This document shows, one piece after another, positions 1 through 7,893 of a stretch of 64,000 bases of DNA. Below the pieces are notes generated by a model. That model worked only from the letters and a program-made list of their open reading frames with translations. It was not told the origin of the DNA and did no database searches. The stretch is from an uncultured Collinsella sp. GTDB taxonomy: Bacteria > Actinomycetota > Coriobacteriia > Coriobacteriales > Coriobacteriaceae. The position numbers and the translations under genes were made by a program. The stretch covers positions 1-64,000 of the forward strand of contig CAKUBM010000005.1 of assembly GCA_934643145.1 (NCBI GenBank), read 5' to 3'. Numbering within the stretch: the first letter of the stretch is position 1; each line of letters starts with the position of its first letter.

Positions 1-68
1 GCCGCGTGGCGCGACTTCAGGGCCTCGGCGCGCAGGCCCGCGAGCAGGCCGCCTTTCTCGCCCGTCAT
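1..68 (-). CDS. ABC transporter permease, N-terminal fragment
   Basis: Only the first 22 codons are in the window; the rest lies beyond the left edge. The peptide begins MTGEKGGLLAGLRAEALK, which resembles the cytoplasmic N-terminus of ABC-2 type permeases of the lantibiotic/bacitracin exporter group. The ATG overlaps the TGA of the upstream ATPase gene (ATGA), so the two are translationally coupled and this should be the membrane partner of that ATPase. The family is inferred mainly from context because no membrane segment is visible. Confidence 0.6.
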   Translation of the reverse strand, partial: MTGEKGGLLAGLRAEALKSRHA

Positions 69-793
69 GCCGCCACCTCCCCGCGCGCTCGTCGCCCTTC
101 CCGGCAGAAGCTCATGAAGAGTTCCTCGAGGTCCTGCCCGGGCCGAAGCGCATCCTCGTAGGCGAGGCGCCCCCCGCAGATGATGCCGATGGTGTCCGCC
201 ATCTGCTGCACCTCGGAGAGGATGTGGCTCGAGACGATCACCGTCGTGCCCGCCGCCGCGAAGCCGCGGATCTGGTCGCGCAGCTCCTCGATGCCGATGG
301 GGTCGAGGCCGTTGGTGGGCTCGTCGAGCACGAGCAGGCGTGGCCGGGCGATCAGCGCCAGCGCGAGCCCCAGGCGCTGCCGCATGCCCATCGAGAAGCG
401 CCCGGCGCGCTTCTTCCCGGTGTCAGCGAGGTCCACGGCGGCGAGCACCTCATCTATGCGGCTCTCGGGAAGGCCCAGCAGCGTGGTGCGCACGCGCAGG
501 TTCTCGCGCGCGGTGAGGTTGGGGTAGAGCGGCGCCTCCTCGATGAGGCTGCCGATTGCGTAGAGGTCCTCGCGGCACCAGGCGTGCCCGGCAAAGAGGA
601 TCTCCCCGGCCGTCGGCCGCAGCATCCCGCAGATCATCTTGAGCGTTGTCGACTTGCCGGCGCCGTTGGGACCGAGCAGCCCGTACACCTCGCCCTCGCG
701 GATATGAAGGCTCACATCGGCCACGGCGTCCTGCGCCTGGTCGCCGCGGCCGAAGCGCTTGGTGAGCCCACGCGTCTCGAGCATGTAACCCAT
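65..793 (-). CDS. ABC transporter ATP-binding protein (bacitracin/lantibiotic export type)
   Basis: A 242-residue single ABC ATPase domain that would power an ABC-2 exporter at the membrane. Walker A (GPNGAGKST) is near residues 41-49, the signature reads FSMGMRQRL, and Walker B is LLVLDEPTNGLDP. Length and motifs fit the BcrA/NisF-like subgroup used in antimicrobial-peptide export or immunity. The start at 793 has an AAAGGA ribosome-binding site; an alternative ATG lies three codons on. The 3' end overlaps the next permease gene. The gene looks clearly more GC-rich than the genes to its right, which may mean separate ancestry. The substrate cannot be told from the ATPase. Confidence 0.9.
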   Translation of the reverse strand: MGYMLETRGLTKRFGRGDQAQDAVADVSLHIREGEVYGLLGPNGAGKSTTLKMICGMLRPTAGEILFAGHAWCREDLYAIGSLIEEAPLYPNLTARENLRVRTTLLGLPESRIDEVLAAVDLADTGKKRAGRFSMGMRQRLGLALALIARPRLLVLDEPTNGLDPIGIEELRDQIRGFAAAGTTVIVSSHILSEVQQMADTIGIICGGRLAYEDALRPGQDLEELFMSFCREGRRARGEVAA

Positions 794-1003
794 GGGTTTA
801 TCCTTTCTCTTCCGGGAGCGCGGGCCGAGTCACCGTGCCCGCGCGCCTTACCTTTCGGGTTCACCATCCATAGTGGGGCGCGTTTCTAACGAAGCCATAA
901 CGGCCGTTGGGTTCTTTTGGCGCCAACCCTTCTCGACCCGCACATCATGATTAATTTGCTTAAGGCAACAACTTTCCCGATCGATGTAATCACCGAATCA
1001 AAA

Positions 1004-1062
1004 CGTGTACATCACCCTCCAAAACCGACATTTTTCGGCATGTTTGGAGGCTGATGTACACG
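1004..1062. repeat. 20-bp inverted repeat
   Basis: Arms at 1004-1023 and 1043-1062 are complementary except for one central position. The left arm begins CGTGTACATCA and the right arm ends TGATGTACACG. No T-run follows on either strand, so it does not look like an intrinsic terminator. It could be an operator or a remnant of a small repeat. Confidence 0.7.
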
Positions 1063-1147
1063 AATGTGAAATCCACCGCCGCCCAAAAGCGCCTTCCTCA
1101 TGTCTGGACTCTCTATGCTTGCGCTGGATAGACATCGCCGGAACGGG

Positions 1148-1153
1148 TATAGT
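1148..1153 (+). promoter_or_regulatory. Possible -10 element
   Basis: TATAGT sits 37 bases before the GTG start of the phosphatidyltransferase gene. The hexamer 17 bases upstream (TGGATA) is a poor -35 match, so this is tentative. Confidence 0.3.
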
Positions 1154-1189
1154 AGCGAAAGTTTTGTCGTTAACCAGCGGGGGAGTCCT

Positions 1190-1894
1190 GTGGGCATCAA
1201 AAAGAAGATCAAAAAGGAGCTTATCGGCACTTCCGATTACCCGTCGAATAAGATCTTTACGATCTCCAATTTCATCACCTTTACGCGCCTGATCCTCACC
1301 CTGGTATTTCTGTACCTGTTTGTGACGGATAACAACCGCGTCATCGCCATCGTTATCTACGCCGTTGCCGCCTCTACCGACTGGATGGACGGTCAGATCG
1401 CCCGCATGACCAAGACGGTCTCGTGGCTCGGCAAGGTCATGGATCCCATCTGCGACCGTGCGCTGCTGTTCACCGGCGTACTTGGGCTGGTGGTCCGCGG
1501 AGAGCTGCCCATCTGGGTCTGCGTGCTCATTATTGGCCGCGACATCTATCTGGGCATCGGCACGCTTATCGTGCGTCATTATCACCGTCGCCCCATCGAT
1601 GTCGTCTTTCCCGGAAAGATTGCCACTGCACTGCTCATGACCGGCTTCTCGCTCATGCTGCTCGGGTTCCCCGTTATTGAAGGCCTGCATCTTTTACCTT
1701 CAACCCTTACGGCCTTCCCGGGCCTCAACGGAAGCTCGGTGCCCCTCGGCATCTTCTTTGTGTACGGCGGCGTGATCTTCTCCATGCTCACGGCTGTCAT
1801 CTATTCCATTAAGGGCGGAGTGGCCATTAAACAGGCTCTCGCGCATCCCGAGGACGAGGACATCGACTTTCTGAACCCTGAAATCGAAGACTGA
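1190..1894 (+). CDS. CDP-alcohol phosphatidyltransferase family membrane protein
   Basis: A 234-residue integral membrane enzyme that would transfer a phosphatidyl group from CDP-diacylglycerol to an alcohol acceptor in phospholipid synthesis. The family signature is complete: DWMDGQIAR, then GKVMDPICD, supplying the metal-binding aspartates. Several hydrophobic segments follow (for example the stretch from FTRLILTLVF). I place the start at the GTG at 1190 because GGGGGAG lies just upstream; an in-frame ATG at 1100 has no such site. A second paralogue, pgsA, lies at 22.2 kb, so this copy may use another acceptor. It precedes the FHA and MerR genes, as a pgsA2-like gene does near garA in mycobacteria. 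Confidence 0.9.
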   Translation: MGIKKKIKKELIGTSDYPSNKIFTISNFITFTRLILTLVFLYLFVTDNNRVIAIVIYAVAASTDWMDGQIARMTKTVSWLGKVMDPICDRALLFTGVLGLVVRGELPIWVCVLIIGRDIYLGIGTLIVRHYHRRPIDVVFPGKIATALLMTGFSLMLLGFPVIEGLHLLPSTLTAFPGLNGSSVPLGIFFVYGGVIFSMLTAVIYSIKGGVAIKQALAHPEDEDIDFLNPEIED

Positions 1895-1960
1895 TTCGTT
1901 GGGGTATGATTACGTACGGTTCATTATTTGCGGCACGTCCGCGATAAGTTAGGGGTTGTC

Positions 1961-2395
1961 ATGGACAACATGGTTAACAATATGCCTCAGAATGATAAGG
2001 CTGCTGACGCTACCTGCGTATTCCGCGTGCCTTCAAGCGACGTCACCGTTCCCGACCTCATGGCCAACGTGCGCATCACCGCACCCGTTCTGTCCATCGT
2101 CAAGGGTCCGCAGACTGGTGCCGCCTTTGAGCTCGAGGACGACGTGACCACCATCGGCCGCGATCCTGCGAACGGCATCTTCCTCAATGACATGACCGTT
2201 TCGCGTAGCCACGCGCGCATTATTCGCGAGGGGCTCGGCGCTCGCATTGAGGACCTGGGCTCGCTCAATGGCACCTGGGTCGACGGCGCCATTGTCAACG
2301 CGGCCCCGCTGCACGATGGTTCTTCCGTCCAGATCGGTACGTTTACGCTCATCTACCACGAGAGCACGCCGGAGCGCATCGAAACCGGTGAGTAG
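1961..2395 (+). CDS. garA: GarA-like FHA-domain signalling protein
   Basis: A 144-residue soluble protein with a C-terminal FHA phosphothreonine-binding domain: TTIGRDPANGIFLND, VSRSHARI and GSLNGTWVDG are the classical FHA strands and loops. The N-terminus carries DATCVFR around Thr18, matching the ETTSVFR segment of mycobacterial GarA, where a Ser/Thr kinase phosphorylates the tail so that it folds onto its own FHA domain. GarA/OdhI proteins regulate 2-oxoglutarate metabolism; that role is not shown here. The start at 1961 follows AGGGG; an upstream in-frame ATG is less likely. The gene ends 3 bases before the MerR-type gene, as in mycobacteria. Confidence 0.8.
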   Translation: MDNMVNNMPQNDKAADATCVFRVPSSDVTVPDLMANVRITAPVLSIVKGPQTGAAFELEDDVTTIGRDPANGIFLNDMTVSRSHARIIREGLGARIEDLGSLNGTWVDGAIVNAAPLHDGSSVQIGTFTLIYHESTPERIETGE

Positions 2396-2398
2396 GGC

Positions 2399-3277
2399 AT
2401 GGCCGAACGCAACTATCTGAGTATCGGCCAAGTCGTCAACCTTCTTCGAGGCGCATACCCCGATCTTTCGAACTCAAAAATTAGATTTCTAGAAGATGAG
2501 GGGCTCATTACCCCTCATCGTACGCCTAAGGGATACCGTCAGTACTCTAAGGAGGACGTTGATCGCCTGGAGGTCATTCTGCACTTGCAGAAGACCCGCT
2601 ACATGCCGCTCAACGTGATTAAGCAGCGCTTGGAAAACGCCACGGACCTGTCAACGCTCGCCTACGAGGTGGGCTTGCTGTCCGATGTTCCGCTCAAGAC
2701 GGAGCCCAAGGAGACCAAACAAAAGCTGCATCCCATTGAGACCATTCCCGATATGCTGGGCGTCGAGATTTCGTTTATCCGCTCGCTCGCCGAGAACGAC
2801 CTCATTCGCATCATCAAGAGTCCGCAGAATCGTGAGCTCGTCGATGGTCGCGATTTTCCAATCATCCGCTACTGCTCCGAGCTGTCACGCTTCCATATCG
2901 AGCCCCGCAACCTGCGTCAGTACGTGTCTTCCGCCAACCGCGAGTCCTCGATGTTTGAGCAGGTGCTCGTGAGCATGCTCGGCATGGATACCTCCGATGA
3001 CGAGCGCGACGCCAAGCTCGAGCGTGCGTTTAAGAAGCTTCACGACCTGACCGAGGGTGTGCACACTGCGCTGCTCAAGAACCGCGTTTTTGAGTCGCTC
3101 AACGCCGTGGTCGAGGACGCCGACATCGATGCACTCGATGAGGAAATCACTCGCTCCGAGTCCACCAAAGCCAAAAACGAAGAGATAGCCACGCCGGCTT
3201 CGCACGAGGATTCTCTCGTAAAGCCGCTCAAGGTCGTCGCCCCTTCGCACTCCGGCACCGCCACGGCGGGCAAATAA
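2399..3277 (+). CDS. ftsR: MerR-family regulator, FtsR type
   Basis: A 292-residue DNA-binding protein. An N-terminal MerR winged helix is visible (YLSIGQVVNLL, then KIRFLEDEGLITP and GYRQYSKEDVDRL). It is followed by a second helix-turn-helix-like segment (TIPDMLGVEISFIRSLAE) and a helical C-terminus. This arrangement, directly after a GarA-like FHA gene, matches the actinobacterial FtsR/Rv1828 family, which controls ftsZ transcription in corynebacteria. Its target here is unknown. The ATG is 3 bases after the preceding stop, so the two genes are co-transcribed. Confidence 0.8.
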   Translation: MAERNYLSIGQVVNLLRGAYPDLSNSKIRFLEDEGLITPHRTPKGYRQYSKEDVDRLEVILHLQKTRYMPLNVIKQRLENATDLSTLAYEVGLLSDVPLKTEPKETKQKLHPIETIPDMLGVEISFIRSLAENDLIRIIKSPQNRELVDGRDFPIIRYCSELSRFHIEPRNLRQYVSSANRESSMFEQVLVSMLGMDTSDDERDAKLERAFKKLHDLTEGVHTALLKNRVFESLNAVVEDADIDALDEEITRSESTKAKNEEIATPASHEDSLVKPLKVVAPSHSGTATAGK

Positions 3278-3317
3278 CCGCTGCCGCTTATCCGGCAACC
3301 CATTGAAAGGTCATGCA

Positions 3318-3848
3318 ATGTACGACTTCGAATCTCAAATCGTCGACATCCCCGACTATCCCGAGCCCGGAGTCATCTTCAAAGACATCACGCCGCTCTT
3401 TGGCAATCCCGAGGCGCTCAAAGCCATGACCGATGCCCTCGCCGAGCACTTTGCCGGCATGGGAATCACCAAGGTCGTGGGTCCCGAGGCTCGCGGCTTT
3501 ATGGTTGGCGTACCGGTGGCTGTGGCCCTTGGTGCCGGCTTTGTTCCCGCACGTAAACCGGGCAAGCTACCCCGCAAGACGGTGAGCCAGAGCTACGAGC
3601 TCGAATACGGCACCGACTCTATCGAAATCCATGCCGATGCCATTACCTCTAAAGATACCGTGTTGATTCTGGACGACTTGGTCGCGACGGGCGGAACCGT
3701 CGAGGCAACAGGTAAACTTGTGCGAGATATGGGCGCAAAGCTTGTGGGCTACGGGTGTATCCTTGAGCTTGCGTTTCTCAACCCGCGCGAGAAGCTCACG
3801 CCGACTGACGACGATGTTGAGCTCTTTAGCCTGGTGACGGTAGACTAG
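3318..3848 (+). CDS. apt: Adenine phosphoribosyltransferase
   Basis: Purine salvage enzyme making AMP from adenine and PRPP. The 176-residue product has the Apt N-terminal hallmark (IPDYPEPGVIFKDITPL), the hood segment GPEARGF, and the PRPP-binding loop VLILDDLVATGGT. The ATG at 3318 is preceded by GAAAGG at a suitable distance; a TTG 15 bases upstream is less likely. It lies 40 bases after ftsR on the same strand. Confidence 0.95.
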   Translation: MYDFESQIVDIPDYPEPGVIFKDITPLFGNPEALKAMTDALAEHFAGMGITKVVGPEARGFMVGVPVAVALGAGFVPARKPGKLPRKTVSQSYELEYGTDSIEIHADAITSKDTVLILDDLVATGGTVEATGKLVRDMGAKLVGYGCILELAFLNPREKLTPTDDDVELFSLVTVD

Positions 3849-3880
3849 CCGTTACCCTTAGTTACTGGAAAGGAAGCTAC

Positions 3881-5008
3881 ATGCGCACAGCAAACACGCA
3901 CAAAAACATGGCACGCTGCGCTGCTACGGCAACCCTCGCTTGTGTTTTGGGCTTGGGCCTCGCGGCTCCTGCCTACGCCGATACCGCATCCGACCTTGCC
4001 GCTGCTCGCACGAAGCTCGAGCAGATCGGTACCCAAACCCAGCAGATTTACGATGAGCTCGCCACGCAGACGCAGGCGCTCGATCAGACTGCTGGCGAGA
4101 TCACGCAAAAGCAGCAGGAGATCGCCGATGGTCAGGCCAAGCTCTCGACCTATGTCGCCGGCGAGTACAAGACCGGCGGTCTGAGCCTGCTTCAGGTTCT
4201 GACGGGCGTTGACGACCTGAGCGATATGCTCAATCGTCTGTTCTACTATGGCAAAGTTTCCGATAAGCAGGCTCAGACCATTCAAGAGGTAAAGGAGCTT
4301 AAGCAGCAGCTCACCGATAAGCAGGCCGAGCAGGAGAAGAACGTCGCTTCCACGCAGAAAAAGGTCGACGAGCTTAACGCTCAGCAGGCTGAAGCCCAGA
4401 GCGTCGTAAACTCCCTGGATTCACAGCTGCAGGCCGAGCTTGCTGCCGAGGCCGAGGCCAACGCCGCGCTGCAGGCCGGCATCAACGCCAGTACCGCTGA
4501 GAAGGCCACGGTGAGCAACGAGACTGCCGGTACGACCGAGAACACCAACAACGGTGGTCAGACCAGCAATAACAACAACCAGGGCGGCAACACTCCGGCT
4601 CCTACGCCGACACCCGCTCCGACGCCGCAGCCCTCCACGCCTGCTCCGGCTCCGACGCCTTCTGCTCCGAGCCAGTCCGTCGATGGCGGTTCTGTTGTCT
4701 CGCGTGCATACAGCAAGCTTGGTTGCGCTTATTCTTGGGGCGGAATTGGCCCGAACAGCTTCGACTGCTCTGGTTTTGTTAGCTATTGCCTCACGGGTCG
4801 CTATTGCCGCCTCGGCACCACTGGCACCTTTATGGGCTGGACGCGTGTGTCCGATCCGCAGCCCGGTGACGTTGTGGTCAACTCGTACCACACCGGCATT
4901 TACATCGGTGGTGGTCAGATGATTCATGCTTCCGACTACAACACGGGTGTCATCATCAGCTCCGTTGCCGCCGGCATGAACAATAACTACATCTTCGTGC
5001 GTTACTAA
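3881..5008 (+). CDS. Secreted coiled-coil NlpC/P60 peptidoglycan endopeptidase
   Basis: A 375-residue exported cell-wall hydrolase. Residues 1-34 form a Sec signal peptide ending in APAYA. Residues about 35-200 are a long Glu/Gln/Ala-rich coiled coil of the RipA/CwlO type, which often autoinhibits the enzyme or links it to FtsEX-like partners. Residues about 205-265 are an Asn- then Pro/Thr-rich linker. The C-terminal NlpC/P60 domain has Cys296 (FDCSGFV), His337 (HTGIYIG) and His349 (MIHAS) as the likely catalytic residues. It probably cleaves stem peptides during division or growth. Confidence 0.9.
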   Translation: MRTANTHKNMARCAATATLACVLGLGLAAPAYADTASDLAAARTKLEQIGTQTQQIYDELATQTQALDQTAGEITQKQQEIADGQAKLSTYVAGEYKTGGLSLLQVLTGVDDLSDMLNRLFYYGKVSDKQAQTIQEVKELKQQLTDKQAEQEKNVASTQKKVDELNAQQAEAQSVVNSLDSQLQAELAAEAEANAALQAGINASTAEKATVSNETAGTTENTNNGGQTSNNNNQGGNTPAPTPTPAPTPQPSTPAPAPTPSAPSQSVDGGSVVSRAYSKLGCAYSWGGIGPNSFDCSGFVSYCLTGRYCRLGTTGTFMGWTRVSDPQPGDVVVNSYHTGIYIGGGQMIHASDYNTGVIISSVAAGMNNNYIFVRY

Positions 5009-5032
5009 GTCATCTTACACAGCGTGTGAATG

Positions 5033-5070
5033 TGGACCTCGAGGCTTTAAGTCGCGAGGTCCATTCTTTT
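5033..5070 (+). terminator. Rho-independent terminator after NlpC/P60 gene
   Basis: Perfect 9-bp arms (TGGACCTCG at 5033-5041, complement at 5055-5063) are followed by TTCTTTT. It lies 25 bases past the stop codon. Confidence 0.8.
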
Positions 5071-5081
5071 GTCTCTAATCT

Positions 5082-5120
5082 TGTACGGCTATCTAGTATT
5101 CAAAACTAGATAGCCGTACA
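5082..5120. promoter_or_regulatory. Perfect 16-bp inverted repeat, candidate operator of the DegV gene
   Basis: Arms at 5082-5097 and 5105-5120 (left arm TGTACGGCTATCTAGT) are exactly complementary, with a 7-base spacer. The right arm overlaps the expected -35 position of the TATAAT promoter at 5139. The core AACTAGATA recurs in the promoter of the DUF1836 regulator gene at 6764-6772. No T-run follows, so an operator is more likely than a terminator. Confidence 0.7.
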
Positions 5121-5138
5121 TTCAGTTTGCAAGATGGC

Positions 5139-5144
5139 TATAAT
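5139..5144 (+). promoter_or_regulatory. -10 element of the DegV gene
   Basis: A consensus TATAAT lies 29 bases before the DegV start codon. The -35 region would fall in the right arm of the 5082-5120 palindrome and matches consensus poorly, which fits an activated or repressed promoter. Confidence 0.6.
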
Positions 5145-5173
5145 TGTTGAAGAACAATTAGAAAGGACCCTCT

Positions 5174-6040
5174 ATGAGCTGGGCACTTATCTCCGATTCA
5201 AGCTGCAACCTCCGCGATTGGCAACCGACCGCGCCCCATACCACCTTTGCATTTGCGCCCCTCAAAATTCGAGTGGGGGAGCGTGAATTCATCGATGACC
5301 TTTCGCTCGATGTTCATGAGCTCAACTGCGCTGTTCAGGCGGAGACGAACGCTTCTTCGAGCGCTTGTCCCAGCGTAGGGGAGTGGGCCGAGCTCTTCAA
5401 ATTGGCAGACAAGACCATCTGCATGCCGATCTCTGAGGGCGTGTCGGGAAGCTACAACGCAGCAGCCACGGCTCGCGATATGGTTCTTGCCGAGGAGCCC
5501 GACCGGCAGATTCATCTAGTCAATTCGCGCGCAGCTGGCGGCAAAATGGACCTCATTTTCTTGCTGTTCGACCGCTATCTTGCAAGCAATCCGGATGTCT
5601 CATTCGAGGATGCTTGCGCATACTTCGATAGCCTTGAGCAGAACAGCAAAATCCTCTTCAGCTTGTGCAATTACGAAAACCTGGCCAAAGCCGGACGTAT
5701 CCCTAAGGCAGCCGGCGTCATTGCCAACAAGCTCAATATCCGCATTTTGGGCACGGCGAGCGAGGCCGGTAAAATCGAACTCGTCGGGCACACGCGTGGC
5801 GAAAAGAAGATACTCAATAAGATCATCGACACCATGGAAGCCGAGGGTTTTACGGGCGGCGAGGTCGTTATCGACCATGTCGAGAATGAGGCAGGCGCCC
5901 AAGCACTTGCCAGCCGAATTGTGGAGCGCTGGCCAGGCTCCAAGACTATCATCATGCCCTGTAACGGGCTAGATTCATACTATGCCGAAATGCATGGGCT
6001 CATTATCGGCTACGGCATGGGCGTGGCTTCGGGCCAATAA
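5174..6040 (+). CDS. DegV family fatty-acid-binding protein
   Basis: A 288-residue cytoplasmic protein of the DegV family. These proteins bind a fatty acid and in characterised cases (FakB) present it to a fatty acid kinase. Family features are visible: LISDSSCNL at the N-terminus, the MPISEGVSGSYNAA segment, and LAKAGRIPKAAGVIANKLNI. The C-terminal domain also fits. AGAAAGG precedes the ATG. Whether it serves a FakA kinase here cannot be told. It faces the DUF1836 gene across a shared terminator, and both promoters carry a similar operator-like sequence. Confidence 0.9.
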   Translation: MSWALISDSSCNLRDWQPTAPHTTFAFAPLKIRVGEREFIDDLSLDVHELNCAVQAETNASSSACPSVGEWAELFKLADKTICMPISEGVSGSYNAAATARDMVLAEEPDRQIHLVNSRAAGGKMDLIFLLFDRYLASNPDVSFEDACAYFDSLEQNSKILFSLCNYENLAKAGRIPKAAGVIANKLNIRILGTASEAGKIELVGHTRGEKKILNKIIDTMEAEGFTGGEVVIDHVENEAGAQALASRIVERWPGSKTIIMPCNGLDSYYAEMHGLIIGYGMGVASGQ

Positions 6041-6059
6041 CGTCCAACCAAGCAAAAAT

Positions 6060-6105
6060 ACGGGCGGGACAAAGTGGCAGATAGCCCTTTGTTCCGCCCG
6101 TTTTA
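6060..6105. terminator. Bidirectional terminator between DegV and DUF1836 genes
   Basis: Fifteen-base arms (6060-6074 and 6087-6101) pair with a single G/A mismatch. TTTTATA follows on the plus strand and an A-rich stretch precedes it, so it can end both converging transcripts. Confidence 0.8.
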
Positions 6106-6113
6106 TACGTCGG

Positions 6114-6725
6114 CTAGCTATTAAACCCATTAAACTTTAGATAGCTCATCAGGTACGCTTTCGAAACGAAGGATGAAACCGCACTGCGCACAAGCAGCGA
6201 CTCACGCGTTACCTGATGCGCCGTATCGGGAACCGGCGTCTGCTCGACGGAAAACGCCGAACGAATCGATGCCTCGAGCTGATCGACCACATAATCGAAG
6301 GCCGTCGGGGCATCGTAGCTCAAACGCTGAATGTTAAAGAGTGCCTGCACCGCAGCAATAGGTAAGACCTGCTTAAAGAGGCAGATAGCGATCAGGCGGG
6401 CAATCTGCTCGCGGCCATATTGCTTTTTGACCGGAGCAGGCACCAGGCCGACCTTCACGTAGTTATTGATCATCGATGGCGTAATGACAGGGTGCTCAAC
6501 GCAAATGGACAGCGGCTCCATCCACAGCGCAACATACTCAATAACCTGGTCGCGGTAGAGCGTCACATTGGGCAACTGGTCATAGCGCGGCAGACTCAAC
6601 GTATTGAGTTTGCGCACGATTTCGGACTGAATAAATGCATCGGGCAGCACAGTGGGCTGAATATCCTCAGGCTTAATGCTGACCGACGAATCGGACATCG
6701 GAATAACGTGTTTAACGTGGTTCAT
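6114..6725 (-). CDS. DUF1836 family protein, MerR-like DNA-binding regulator
   Basis: A 203-residue protein matching DUF1836 in length and layout. The middle contains a MerR-like winged helix (VITPSMINNYVKVGLVP, then QYGREQIARL). I infer a transcription regulator. The ATG at 6725 is chosen because GGAGG lies 7 bases upstream; a longer frame to 6887 has no such site. Its promoter has a copy of the AACTAGATA motif between the probable -35 and -10, the position where MerR-type proteins bind, suggesting autoregulation. The convergent DegV gene has the same motif as a perfect palindrome. No enzymatic residues are seen. Confidence 0.8.
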   Translation of the reverse strand: MNHVKHVIPMSDSSVSIKPEDIQPTVLPDAFIQSEIVRKLNTLSLPRYDQLPNVTLYRDQVIEYVALWMEPLSICVEHPVITPSMINNYVKVGLVPAPVKKQYGREQIARLIAICLFKQVLPIAAVQALFNIQRLSYDAPTAFDYVVDQLEASIRSAFSVEQTPVPDTAHQVTRESLLVRSAVSSFVSKAYLMSYLKFNGFNS

Positions 6726-6749
6726 AAAGGTCCTCCGTTCATTTTCTAT

Positions 6750-6778
6750 ATTGTATTCTAGGTTATCTAGTTTTACAT
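6750..6778 (-). promoter_or_regulatory. Promoter and operator-like site of the DUF1836 gene
   Basis: On the minus strand the -10 reads TACAAT (6750-6755). The spacer contains AACTAGATAACCTAGAA (6756-6772), sharing AACTAGATA with the palindrome upstream of DegV. The -35 is weak. Confidence 0.5.
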
Positions 6779-6792
6779 ACCACATAGCCGGC

Positions 6793-6839
6793 AAGTAAAA
6801 GTGGTTGGACAACACATTGATGCATCGTCCAACCACTTT
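6793..6839 (-). terminator. Terminator downstream of trxB
   Basis: Perfect 13-bp arms (6798-6810 and 6827-6839; core GTGGTTGGAC), with TTTTACTT following on the minus strand, 40 bases past the trxB stop. Confidence 0.7.
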
Positions 6840-6879
6840 GTTTAAAGATAGCAACCTTACATAAGATATATTATCGTAC

Positions 6880-7818
6880 TTATCCACGGAGAAACGCGTA
6901 TGCGCTCGTTGCCGCTATGGCTCCGTCCGAAACAGCGGTCACAACCTGGCGTAAACGTTTGGAACGGATATCGCCAGCGGCAAATAGACCTGGCGTGCGG
7001 GTCGCCATGGATTCATCAGTCAGAATGCCGCCATCAGGCGCCAGATCGACTAGATGCTCAACAAGCTCGGTATGGGGCTGCGTTCCGGTAAAAACAAAGA
7101 TGCCAAACGAGCCGGGCTCAAATGACTCGGTATGAGTCTCGCCGGATGCATTGTCCTTAAAGGTAATCGTCGTTGGCATGGCTTCGCCCGATAGCTCCAC
7201 AATACTAGTTTGGTACCTAACTGTAATATTGTCCTTTGCGAGTACTTTCTGAACAACACCATCGGGCGCACGGAACTGGTCGCGGCGCAGCACGATGGTC
7301 ACACTGTTGGCAATGTCGGACAGGAACAGAGCCTCTTCGCATGCCGAATTGCCACCACCGATTACAAAAACCTGCTTGCCGCGGAAAAACATGCCGTCAC
7401 ATGTTGCGCAATATGAAACGCCACGACCGCGATACGTATCCTCGCCTGCGAAACCTGCCGGACGCGGCGTGGCACCCATGCAAGCGATAACGCTCGGGGC
7501 CAGCGTATCGCCCATATCGTGATGCACCGTAAACAACGCTGCATCGGCATCGTAATCGATACCCGTAACCATGCTCCATGCAACCTGTGCTCCCAGGCCC
7601 TCTGCATGCTGCTGAAAACGCTCGCCGAGTTCGGCGCCACTCAGGAGCGAGATACCCGGATAGTTCTCGACCTCATTGGTTGTGGCGATCTGCCCTCCCG
7701 ACATGCCCTGCTCAATCACGGTCGTCGTCAGGTTGGCACGCGCAGCATAAATGGCGGCAGCATAGCCCGCGGGGCCGCCACCGATAATCGCAACATCGAT
7801 CGGCTTATCGGTAGTCAT
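6880..7818 (-). CDS. trxB: Thioredoxin reductase
   Basis: A 312-residue flavoenzyme that uses NADPH to reduce thioredoxin in the cytoplasm. It has the FAD-binding GGGPAGYAAAIYAA near the N-terminus, the redox-active CATC in SYCATCDGMFF, the NADPH-binding GGGNSACEEA, and the C-terminal FAD motif TPGLFAAGDI. The ATG at 7818 is chosen because GAAAGGA sits six bases upstream; a longer frame to 7893 runs into the divergent promoter region. It is transcribed away from the glycosyltransferase gene. Confidence 0.95.
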   Translation of the reverse strand: MTTDKPIDVAIIGGGPAGYAAAIYAARANLTTTVIEQGMSGGQIATTNEVENYPGISLLSGAELGERFQQHAEGLGAQVAWSMVTGIDYDADAALFTVHHDMGDTLAPSVIACMGATPRPAGFAGEDTYRGRGVSYCATCDGMFFRGKQVFVIGGGNSACEEALFLSDIANSVTIVLRRDQFRAPDGVVQKVLAKDNITVRYQTSIVELSGEAMPTTITFKDNASGETHTESFEPGSFGIFVFTGTQPHTELVEHLVDLAPDGGILTDESMATRTPGLFAAGDIRSKRLRQVVTAVSDGAIAATSAYAFLRG

Positions 7819-7893
7819 GAAGCGTCCTTTCGTCGAAACGTTGTCGTTCTTTGCGCTCATACCCAAATTTACGTGAACGTGACACTCATGCAC

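Larger units (their letters stand above)
794..1189. other. Intergenic region between divergent ABC operon and phosphatidyltransferase gene
   Basis: About 400 bases with no convincing gene. It holds the ribosome-binding site and presumably the promoter of the leftward ABC operon. It also holds a 20-bp inverted repeat (1004-1062) and a -10-like TATAGT just before the rightward gene. Short open frames here lack ribosome-binding sites and recognisable products. Confidence 0.6.
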
